NCBI RefSeq assembly: GCF_040459645.1
Contig: NZ_JARVHQ010000001.1
Location: forward strand, 3,534,001 to 3,598,000
Length of the DNA: 64,000 nucleotides
Direction: 5' to 3'
From: Bacillus cereus group sp. RP43
Lineage (GTDB): Bacteria > Bacillota > Bacilli > Bacillales > Bacillaceae_G
The notes under the pieces were generated by a model. It saw only the letters and a list, made by a program, of their open reading frames with translations. It was not told the origin of the DNA and did no database searches. Each line of letters begins with the position of its first letter. Positions within the stretch are counted from its first letter, which is position 1. Of the stretch, positions 26,246-33,351 are shown piece by piece. Made by a program: the position numbers and the translations under genes.

Positions 26246-26482
26246 TTACCCCCCACTTACGGGCGGGATAAATGCAACAGTATCTCCAGCTTTTACAATA
26301 TCTTCGTCCGTTACAAATTCTTCATTAATCGCAACCATCACTTTATCTAGCGTCTGTAATTGATACTTATCTTCCAGCCATTTTTTTAATTGTTGAACAT
26401 TCATCTCTCGTTTTTCTATTATCACTAACTTCTCTGAACCGACTTCTTCTCGTAAGTTTGCGAACAGTAAAATTGTAATCAT
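26246..26482 (-). CDS. moaD: molybdopterin synthase small subunit MoaD
   Basis: 78-aa ubiquitin-fold sulfur carrier, starting at the ATG at 26480-26482 (MITILLFANLREEVG). The C-terminal VSGG is the diglycine that is adenylated by MoeB and then thiocarboxylated. It starts just past the end of moaE, with its ribosome binding site inside the moaE 3' end. A longer in-frame version exists but reads through moaE sequence and is unlikely. Confidence 0.93.
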   Translation of the reverse strand: MITILLFANLREEVGSEKLVIIEKREMNVQQLKKWLEDKYQLQTLDKVMVAINEEFVTDEDIVKAGDTVAFIPPVSGG

Positions 26483-26486
26483 TTTC

Positions 26487-26951
26487 TCAGTCTTCTTTCT
26501 TTGGTTTTCCTTCTGGATAGGGCGTATTTTCAAGTTGATCTCCAATCCACTCCGTTCCATCTTCCCAAAATTCTTTTTTCCAAATTGGGACGATTCTCTT
26601 TATACGTTCAATTGCGTATTCATTCGCATCGTACGCTACTTTACGATGCGGCGAAGATACTGCAATGACAACGGCAATATCCATTATTTCTAGTCGGCCT
26701 ACTCGGTGCGTGATTGCTATTTTTGCATCCGGCCATTTTTTCTTAATTTCTTCTCCGATTTCAGTAAGCTTTTTTACTGCCATCGGTTTATAAGCTTCAT
26801 ACTCAAGATGTAACGTTCGTTTTCCTTTCGTTAATTCTCTTACCGTTCCAATAAAAGTTGTAATGGCCCCTGCTTCTCGTCTTGCTACTTTATTCGTTAC
26901 TTCTTCCACTACAATCGAAGTATCGACAATTTCAAATCGAGCTTGTCCCAT
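26487..26951 (-). CDS. moaE: molybdopterin synthase large subunit MoaE
   Basis: 154-aa catalytic subunit that transfers sulfur from MoaD to the pyranopterin. Signatures: GAITTFIGTVRELTKGK, LEYEAYKPMAVKKL, ITHRVGRLEIMDIAVVIAVSSPHR, and the active-site KKEFWEDGTEWIG. The ATG at 26949-26951 lies six bases after GGAGGG, inside the 3' end of moeA (20-bp overlap). It is upstream of moaD. Confidence 0.96.
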   Translation of the reverse strand: MGQARFEIVDTSIVVEEVTNKVARREAGAITTFIGTVRELTKGKRTLHLEYEAYKPMAVKKLTEIGEEIKKKWPDAKIAITHRVGRLEIMDIAVVIAVSSPHRKVAYDANEYAIERIKRIVPIWKKEFWEDGTEWIGDQLENTPYPEGKPKKED

Positions 26952-28248
26952 CAAAATCCCTCCCTACTTTACGGAATGCCCACGGCCACTTACTACCTTC
27001 GTTATCTTCTAATAAGAGAATGTCTACAAACATCCCTTTCTTATATCCTCTCGTACCGCCTAGTAGTACGATAAAAATGTTTGATTCTGCTAAAGAAGAA
27101 ACGGAACTAGATTTATCAAACCCTGATGGATAAGCGACTAGTTGTCCTTCGTTATACTTCAGCTTCGCTCGTACAAATCTTGTAAATGGATTCGGTTTTA
27201 GAAAATCTTCTCCGAGTATTGCTTTTTCTCGCTTTACATGTGGTGTTTCACTAAACATATACGCACGAATGCTAGGTTTTACGAATAATTCAAAGCCTAC
27301 GTAACAAGCAGATGGATTACCTGATAATCCGAATAATAATTTTCCGTTTAATTGCGCTACAGTCGTGACGCTTCCCGGCCGCATGGCTACTTTATTAAAA
27401 AGAACTGATGCGCCTAATTTTCCGTATATCGCTGGCAAATAATCGTAATCTCCTACCGAAACGCCACCAGTTGTAATTAACATATCAACTTCGCTTAACG
27501 CTCTTTTCACTGCTTCGTAGCACATATGAAAATCGTCACTAAACTTCCCGAAGTATTTTACTCTTCCACCTGCTCTTCGAATTTGAGACGATATCATATA
27601 CGTATTACTATTTCGAATTTTCCCAGGTTGTAGTTCTTCATTTACATCGAGAAGCTCACTCCCAGTCGCTAATAGTCCAATGATAGGCTTTTTCGCTACT
27701 GGCACTTCGCTATAACCGAATGTAGCAAGCAGAGCTGAAATACCTGGATTAATGTAACAACCTCTTTTTGCGAGAACAGTTCCTTTACGCGCATCTTCAC
27801 CTTGAAAGGAAATATTGTCCCCTTCTTTAAATGAGCGCCTCACTTCCATATAGCTTTTTCCGATATTCTCATATTGACGATGACGAGTCAGTTCTAGCAT
27901 GACGACCGCGTTACATCCTTTCGGAATTTGTGCCCCTGTCATAATTCGAACTGCTTGAAACGCTCCTACTTCTTTAGGAAATACGGAACCTGCTCCAATT
28001 TCACCGATTACTTCAAATACGATTGGATTTTCACGACTTGCTCGCAAAGTATCTTTTGCCCTAATAGCAAATCCATCATATGGTGAGCGATCGAAGGAAG
28101 GAACATCGTGATCAGCTACTAAATCGGCTGCTAATGTACGTCCGTACGCTAATTCAAGTGGTACTAGTTCTTTTACACCACAATTAGCAAATTCCATCAC
28201 TTTACGAACAGCCTCTTCAACTGTAATTGGCACTCTTCTTTCCATCAT
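26932..28248 (-). CDS. moeA: molybdopterin molybdenumtransferase MoeA
   Basis: About 438-aa enzyme that inserts molybdate into adenylylated molybdopterin. Domains: MoeA N-terminal region with RSPYDGFAIRA, the MTGAQIPKGCNAVVM stretch, the MoCF-binding domain with LLATGSELLD and MLITTGGVSVGDYDYLPAI, and the MoeA C-terminal domain. Two adjacent ATGs (28248 and 28245) fit AAAGGG. It overlaps moaE at its 3' end, a sign of coupling. Confidence 0.95.
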   Translation of the reverse strand: MMERRVPITVEEAVRKVMEFANCGVKELVPLELAYGRTLAADLVADHDVPSFDRSPYDGFAIRAKDTLRASRENPIVFEVIGEIGAGSVFPKEVGAFQAVRIMTGAQIPKGCNAVVMLELTRHRQYENIGKSYMEVRRSFKEGDNISFQGEDARKGTVLAKRGCYINPGISALLATFGYSEVPVAKKPIIGLLATGSELLDVNEELQPGKIRNSNTYMISSQIRRAGGRVKYFGKFSDDFHMCYEAVKRALSEVDMLITTGGVSVGDYDYLPAIYGKLGASVLFNKVAMRPGSVTTVAQLNGKLLFGLSGNPSACYVGFELFVKPSIRAYMFSETPHVKREKAILGEDFLKPNPFTRFVRAKLKYNEGQLVAYPSGFDKSSSVSSLAESNIFIVLLGGTRGYKKGMFVDILLLEDNEGSKWPWAFRKVGRDFDGTSSI

Positions 28249-28264
28249 TACCAATCCCTTTCTA

Positions 28265-29281
28265 TTACCCTAATAACCGATAGTAAAGTTGTTTTGCTTT
28301 TTGAATTTCATTCGTTCCGTGAATAAATACACGCCCATCTTGAAAAATGACGATGCGATAATCTTCTAATTGGCAAGAGAGCAAATACGGATTCCGATCA
28401 ACTTTTCCGTGGTTCTTTAATACTTTTTCTAACTCGTCAAAATTGTAATGATTATTATGCGCCGGTCTAATTTGAACTGTATTTCTTCCGCATAAAACAG
28501 CTGTCTTCGTTTGATTTTCGTATGATAAATAAGGATAAGTTCTATTTGTTCCGCATGAAGGACAGTCTTCTGTTTTGATTTTTCCTAGTTTGATAGAATG
28601 ATGTTGATTACTCCATATATCAAACATTAAAAATGTTTTTCTAATTGCTTCGTAATCTTCTACTAAAATTTTGAATGCTTCTGCCACTTGGTACGCTGCG
28701 ACGATTTGAACAGCTGGACTAATAATTCCAACTGTGTCACACGTAGCCCCTGTAACAGGAACACTTTTCAACACGCAATGTAAGCACGGTGTTTTCTTCG
28801 GAATAATTGTATAGCTCATGCCATAACTTCCGACACAAGAACCGTAAATCCAAGGGATATTGTGTTTTTGTGATATATCATTGATCACGAACCGAATATC
28901 GAAATTATCTGTTGCATCAATAATGACATCGACACCACCTAATAAAGCCTCCATATTATCTACTCTTGCATCCATTACTAGCGCTTGAATTTGTACTTCT
29001 GAATTAATTTGTTTGAGACGATTCTGTGCCGCTATTACTTTTGGTAACTTTTCTATCGCATCTTGTTCAGCATAAAGCTGTTGCCGCTGTAAATTACTCC
29101 ATTCTACGTAATCACGATCAATAATCGTTAATTTCCCGATACCTGCACGTACAAATGACTCTGCACTTGCACTTCCTAATGCACCTGCCCCGACTATTAA
29201 CACATGCTTATTTCTAATCTTCTCTTGACCTTTACTTCCAATAGGAGTGAACAACTGTTGTCGTGAATACCGCTCTATCAT
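28265..29281 (-). CDS. moeB: MoeB/ThiF-family sulfur-carrier adenylyltransferase
   Basis: 338-aa E1-like enzyme that adenylates the MoaD C-terminus. The Rossmann motif VLIVGAGALGSASAE is near residue 28-42, followed by IIDRDYVEWSNLQRQQLY (Arg finger), VIDATDNFDIRF and zinc-binding Cys pairs (TPCLHC and EDCPSCG). About 75 residues follow the last Cys pair, giving a small extra C-terminal domain instead of the rhodanese domain of some relatives. In the context of moaD, moaE and moeA, MoeB is more likely than ThiF. AAGGAAGG precedes the ATG. Confidence 0.92.
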   Translation of the reverse strand: MIERYSRQQLFTPIGSKGQEKIRNKHVLIVGAGALGSASAESFVRAGIGKLTIIDRDYVEWSNLQRQQLYAEQDAIEKLPKVIAAQNRLKQINSEVQIQALVMDARVDNMEALLGGVDVIIDATDNFDIRFVINDISQKHNIPWIYGSCVGSYGMSYTIIPKKTPCLHCVLKSVPVTGATCDTVGIISPAVQIVAAYQVAEAFKILVEDYEAIRKTFLMFDIWSNQHHSIKLGKIKTEDCPSCGTNRTYPYLSYENQTKTAVLCGRNTVQIRPAHNNHYNFDELEKVLKNHGKVDRNPYLLSCQLEDYRIVIFQDGRVFIHGTNEIQKAKQLYYRLLG

Positions 29282-29323
29282 GAAATAGCCTTCCTTTCAT
29301 CTGAAAATCAACTTCATATACTA

Positions 29324-30118
29324 TTATTTTTTCAACACATCTTTCTCGATAACACTTTGTTTCTGGTAACAAGAAAAATAAGCGAACCCAACAAATCCCG
29401 CTCCGCCAATTACATTTCCGATAAAGACAGGCACAAAGTTTTTCGCAAGATCCATCCACGTAAGGTGACCCGCAAAAATCACGGCTGAAATGACAAACAT
29501 ATTTGCTACTACTTGCTGAAATCCAATGACGACAAATGCCATAATCGGAATCCATATTCCAACAATCTTCCCAATTAAATCATTCGTTCCATATGCTAAC
29601 CAAATTGCAAGGCAAACGAGCCAGTTACAACCAATTGCTAAAATTAACGTTCTCCCGAAAGATTCATGTAACTTATCTTGAGCTATCGCTATCGTCTTAT
29701 TTAAATACGCACCCTCAGTTAGCCCGCCAAGATGACCGAAACAATACGCTACGAAAAGTGCACCTACAAAGTTAGTTAAAGTAATCCAAGCCCAATTGTT
29801 TAACACATGTTTCAATGAAATTTTACGTGCATAAAGTGCCATGGACATTGACATCATATTTCCCGTAATTAATTCTCCTCCTGCTAAAACAACTAGCATA
29901 AGTCCAATAGGAAAAACCGCTCCTCCTATAAAATTGACTAAACTTCCCCATTGCTCTGGTACATTACCTAGAACCCGAATATTAAGTAAAAATCCTAACG
30001 AAATGAATGCTCCTCCTAAAAAACCAAGAATAAGCATTGCGGATAGCGGTTGCCTTACCTTTTGAACACCGGATTCAATCACAAGCGCCGCGATTTGTTC
30101 CGGTTTATGAAATGCCAT
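29324..30118 (-). CDS. formate/nitrite transporter (FocA/NirC family)
   Basis: 264-aa FNT channel with six membrane helices. Signatures: an N-terminal amphipathic segment (AFHKPEQIAALVIESG), GGAFISLGF, GGAVFPIGLMLVVLAGGELITGNMM, LILAIGCNWLVCLAIWLAYG and VVIGFQQVVANMFVI. The start at 30116-30118 is 8 nt after GGAGG; a longer frame from 30142 has no good site. The position between formate dehydrogenase/fdhD/moaA and the other moa/moe genes argues for formate as the substrate, though nitrite cannot be excluded. A terminator-like hairpin lies directly before its ribosome binding site. Confidence 0.93.
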   Translation of the reverse strand: MAFHKPEQIAALVIESGVQKVRQPLSAMLILGFLGGAFISLGFLLNIRVLGNVPEQWGSLVNFIGGAVFPIGLMLVVLAGGELITGNMMSMSMALYARKISLKHVLNNWAWITLTNFVGALFVAYCFGHLGGLTEGAYLNKTIAIAQDKLHESFGRTLILAIGCNWLVCLAIWLAYGTNDLIGKIVGIWIPIMAFVVIGFQQVVANMFVISAVIFAGHLTWMDLAKNFVPVFIGNVIGGAGFVGFAYFSCYQKQSVIEKDVLKK

Positions 30119-30143
30119 AACCAATTCCTCCATTTTTCTCAAT

Positions 30144-30198
30144 TAAAAAAAGCAGCTTCAAAAAACCTTAAAAAATTAAGGATTTTTGAATGCTGCTT
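30144..30198 (-). terminator. terminator/attenuator hairpin before the formate transporter gene
   Basis: Read leftwards: AAGCAGC, inner arms CAAAAA and CCTTAA, their partners TTAAGG and TTTTTG, then GCTGCTT and a T-run, followed within about 20 nt by the transporter's GGAGG. It either ends the moaA transcript or attenuates read-through into the transporter and moeB-mrp genes. Confidence 0.8.
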
Positions 30199-30325
30199 AA
30201 TTTCTCTGCATGTCTCTTACAGAAATATCAATCATCATTTTTACTATACGCATAGAAAGTGTACAAAACTTGCACATTTCCCACTATTTACTTTAACAAA
30301 GAGAATCTACATTCGTAGTAGTTTC

Positions 30326-31342
30326 TCAGCCACCGATATGCGACATTTCAATTTTCGGCATTGTTTTTTTATTCGTATTGCTTAACCGTTCATCTGAATA
30401 GCGATCTGAACGATTATTCCAAATGTCACGAATAATATCAGTAATTTCCTCATCCGTATATCCAGAGCGAAGTAATTCTTTAAGATCGTTTCCTTTAGAA
30501 GCAAACAAACATGTATACAATTTTCCTTCTGCTGAAATACGCGCTCTTGTACATGATGAACAGAACGAATCTGTTACAGATGAAATAATTCCTATTTCTT
30601 CCTCACTACCCATATAGCGATAACGGGTCGCAACTTCACCAGGATAGTTCGCTTCAATACGTTCAAGCGGCATAACTTCATTAATCATCTTTAGTATTTC
30701 TTGCTTAGAAACTACTTCGCCTAATTCCCAGCCGTTAAAATTTCCGACATCCATATATTCAATGAACCGAAGGATATGCTTATTCTCTTTAAAGTACTCT
30801 GCCATCTGAACGATGTCTTGTTCATTTTTCCCTTTTTGAACAACCATGTTCATTTTAATTTTCATTCCAGCTTCCGCTGCAGCCTGTATTCCTGCAAGAA
30901 CCGTTTTTACTTTACTTCTATTCCCATTTAAATAAGAGAAACGTTCTTCATTTAACGAGTCTAAACTAACTGTCACACGAGATAAACCCGCCTTATATAA
31001 ATCCGGAGCAAATTTTTTAAGTAATGATCCATTTGTCGTTAAACCGATATCCTCTACTCCGTCAATTTCGTTTAACCGCTGTATGAGTTCAGGTAAATCT
31101 TTTCGAAGTAAAGGCTCTCCCCCAGTAATGCGTAACTTTCTTACACCTAAAGAAACGAAAATACGTGTAATCCTTTCAATTTCATCAAAAGATAAAATTT
31201 TATCATTAGACAAAAAAGAATAATCACGACCAAATATTTCCTCCGGCATACAATATCGACAGCGAAAATTACAACGATCGGTAACAGAAATACGTAAATC
31301 CTTTAAAGGACGATCCAATTTGTCTAATGTAACAGATTTCAT
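30326..31342 (-). CDS. moaA: GTP 3',8-cyclase MoaA
   Basis: 338-aa radical SAM enzyme that starts molybdenum cofactor synthesis from GTP. The N-terminal cluster motif is CNFRCRYC (residues 24-31), with the GGEPLLR motif. The C-terminal second cluster is in [23 protein letters not shown]. The essential C-terminal GG is present (MSHIGG). Full length. AACGAGG precedes the ATG. It follows fdhD by 16 bp. Confidence 0.97.
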   Translation of the reverse strand: MKSVTLDKLDRPLKDLRISVTDRCNFRCRYCMPEEIFGRDYSFLSNDKILSFDEIERITRIFVSLGVRKLRITGGEPLLRKDLPELIQRLNEIDGVEDIGLTTNGSLLKKFAPDLYKAGLSRVTVSLDSLNEERFSYLNGNRSKVKTVLAGIQAAAEAGMKIKMNMVVQKGKNEQDIVQMAEYFKENKHILRFIEYMDVGNFNGWELGEVVSKQEILKMINEVMPLERIEANYPGEVATRYRYMGSEEEIGIISSVTDSFCSSCTRARISAEGKLYTCLFASKGNDLKELLRSGYTDEEITDIIRDIWNNRSDRYSDERLSNTNKKTMPKIEMSHIGG

Positions 31343-31358
31343 ATTTATTGCCTCGTTT

Positions 31359-32159
31359 CTACTTATTTATATTTACAATCCGCTCTGGATGCGTATATAC
31401 ATTTAAAGATTTATTGCGAATGAAGCCTATTGTAGTAATCCCTAACTGCTCTGCTAGCTCTAATGCTAACTCAGTTGGAGCTGATTTTGACAATATTACT
31501 TCACAGCCAATTTTCGCAACTTTTAATAGAATTTCAGAAGAGATACGTCCACTAAAAACAATAATTTTATCACCAATCGAAATGTTATTTTTTAAGCAAT
31601 AGCCGTAAATTTTATCTAAAGCGTTATGTCTTCCTATATCCATGCGGCTTAAAACAATTCCACTCACATCACATAAAGCTGCATTATGAACGCCGCCTGT
31701 ATGTTGAAACGTAGACGCAGATTGCTGCATATCATTCATTAACCGAAAACAATCCTCGGCAGAGATTTTCACGCGAATATCATTCATTTCTTTCGCAGTC
31801 AGCGCATCGTTTGCGAAAACAAACCCTTGCCTACTCATTCCACAGCACGAAGTAATATAACGTTTGTTTTGCATGTCACGATAATAAGGATTGATTTTCG
31901 TCGTTTTTACATGGACATAGCCTTCTTTTTCTTGCACCCATATTTCATCAATATCTTCATACTTTCGGATAATGCCTTCAGAGGCTAAAAAGCCAATTAC
32001 CATGTCTTCAATATACTCTGGAGTACTAACCATTGTAACAAATTCCTGGCCGTTAATTTTAACCGTAACAGGAAACTCTGTTACAATGCTGTCCTCTATA
32101 TGTTTAAATTCCCCTTGCTCATATTTGAAGATTTCCCGTTCCACCTGAATCGATTTCAC
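31359..32159 (-). CDS. fdhD: formate dehydrogenase sulfurtransferase FdhD
   Basis: 266-aa accessory protein that transfers sulfur to the molybdenum cofactor of formate dehydrogenase. Signatures: [36 protein letters not shown], the cysteine pair in [13 protein letters not shown] (CC rather than the E. coli CxxC), [29 protein letters not shown] and [17 protein letters not shown]. The start is GTG (32157-32159) after GAAGGA. It sits between the DUF2294 gene and moaA, in the same transcript as fdhF. Confidence 0.95.
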   Translation of the reverse strand: MKSIQVEREIFKYEQGEFKHIEDSIVTEFPVTVKINGQEFVTMVSTPEYIEDMVIGFLASEGIIRKYEDIDEIWVQEKEGYVHVKTTKINPYYRDMQNKRYITSCCGMSRQGFVFANDALTAKEMNDIRVKISAEDCFRLMNDMQQSASTFQHTGGVHNAALCDVSGIVLSRMDIGRHNALDKIYGYCLKNNISIGDKIIVFSGRISSEILLKVAKIGCEVILSKSAPTELALELAEQLGITTIGFIRNKSLNVYTHPERIVNINK

Positions 32160-32175
32160 GATGAGTATCCTTCTC

Positions 32176-32520
32176 TCACGTTATATTTTTATCAAAGACA
32201 AACACCGAAACTGCAATATCTTCATCTACTTTCATATCAGAAAACAGATGAACTAATTTCGCCCCAACAAGTTCTTCTAAATGTTCACGAGAATTAGCAG
32301 CATACACTTCTTGAATCATTTTCGTTCGAGCCATATGAACCATTTCCGCGCCCTCCATAGTTCCCGAAATGAATTTCTCTGTAGGTGTCAAATTCCCATA
32401 AAGTGTAGCAATCGCCATATTTTCAGCAAATACAGTATGAATTCGTTCCGGCCCTTTTCCGAATAAATCCTTTCGAAGCTTTCGTATCATATCATTAAAT
32501 TCATGTACCATTTTTGACAT
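32176..32520 (-). CDS. DUF2294-family protein
   Basis: 114-aa cytosolic protein matching the DUF2294 family (VHEFNDMIRKLRKDLFGKGPERIHTVFAENMAIATLYGNLTP, TKMIQEVY, then LVHLFSDMKVDEDIAVSVFVFD). The biochemical role is unknown. Members are often found next to formate dehydrogenase genes in Bacillus, and here the gene lies between the DUF1641 gene and fdhD. AAGGAATGAGAG precedes the ATG. A possible small partner in formate metabolism is inferred from context only. Confidence 0.8.
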   Translation of the reverse strand: MSKMVHEFNDMIRKLRKDLFGKGPERIHTVFAENMAIATLYGNLTPTEKFISGTMEGAEMVHMARTKMIQEVYAANSREHLEELVGAKLVHLFSDMKVDEDIAVSVFVFDKNIT

Positions 32521-32694
32521 ACTCTCATTCCTTCCCAGCTAATCAATATTTACTTTTCAAATATTATTCCATCATAACCATTTTATCAAAATGACCATTT
32601 CGTCCAACTATTTAATAATGAGACGAAATGGATCATCTTTTTCAATTATCTCAAGTGCGCAAACAACATATGAAATACTATTATCGTTGCTTAT

Positions 32695-33177
32695 TTATTC
32701 TTCTTTTAACCCTTTACCCATGCCTTTTAAGAAATGAAGACCAAATCCGATAGCACGATTAATATCTGGATCCTTCAGTACTTTCATAAGGTCTAATATT
32801 CCTACTTTTTTATTACTTTGCAAATGCTGATTTCCTTCATCCATACCTGTTAATACACTACCTATAAGCTTTTTCGTAAGTTCCGGATCAAGTTCTGTTA
32901 AAGCTCCTGCAGCGCCCATCATATTGTTAATTAAATTTGTAACTGGTTCACGAGTGACTTGGCCTAGAACAATTTTTGCGATTGGTTCTTTCGCTTTCAG
33001 CATAGAATTTGCAGCTTCTAGCATCCCGATGTCATTTAGTTCACCTACTATATTAAACATTTGATTTAAAGCATCTTCATTATTCGCTAAAAGTTCTTTT
33101 AAATCTTCGAGTTTTTGTTGTTTGAGTTCTTCCTCAGTTAGCTCCTGCTTCTGGATCGCTTGAATAGGTGCTGCCAT
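32695..33177 (-). CDS. DUF1641-family protein, formate dehydrogenase partner
   Basis: 160-aa, mostly helical cytosolic protein of the DUF1641 family, found beside FdhF-type enzymes in Bacillus (YrhD/YjgD type). Seen: a Gln/Lys/Glu-rich N-terminal helix, DALNQMFNIVGELNDIGMLEAANSML, GAAGALTELDPELTKKLIGSVLTGMDEG, and FGLHFLKGMGKGLKEE at the end. Its ribosome binding site GGGAGGAG lies just beyond the right border of the bcr1-like element that separates it from fdhF. Before that insertion the fdhF stop would have directly preceded this site. Its molecular role is not established. Confidence 0.85.
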   Translation of the reverse strand: MAAPIQAIQKQELTEEELKQQKLEDLKELLANNEDALNQMFNIVGELNDIGMLEAANSMLKAKEPIAKIVLGQVTREPVTNLINNMMGAAGALTELDPELTKKLIGSVLTGMDEGNQHLQSNKKVGILDLMKVLKDPDINRAIGFGLHFLKGMGKGLKEE

Positions 33178-33195
33178 ACTCTTTTCTCCTCCCTA

Positions 33196-33351
33196 TTTAT
33201 CCCGCTTTAACGGGCAGTAAGACCCCTACCTCAAAATTCAGCGAAAGCAAAGAAGTTAGGTGGGGGATCAACTGCCCGTAAAAGCCCGATTGGTTCAACT
33301 AATAATCAGTGGGGGATGAACACCCCCCCACTGATTAAAGTTTCACTTTAT
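33196..33351. mobile_element. bcr1-like repeat element with TTTAT target duplication
   Basis: A 146-bp element (33201-33346) flanked on both sides by TTTAT (33196-33200 and 33347-33351). Inside are nested stems: CGGGCAGT (33211-33218) with ACTGCCCG (33271-33278), enclosing CCCCTACCT (33223-33231) with AGGTGGGGG (33258-33266), and a second hairpin AATCAGTGGGGG (33304-33315) with CCCCCACTGATT (33325-33336). I recognise the sequence and the TTTAT duplication as those of bcr1, the repeat specific to the B. cereus group, which is non-coding and probably mobilised in trans. It overlaps the last codons and stop of fdhF. Confidence 0.8.
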
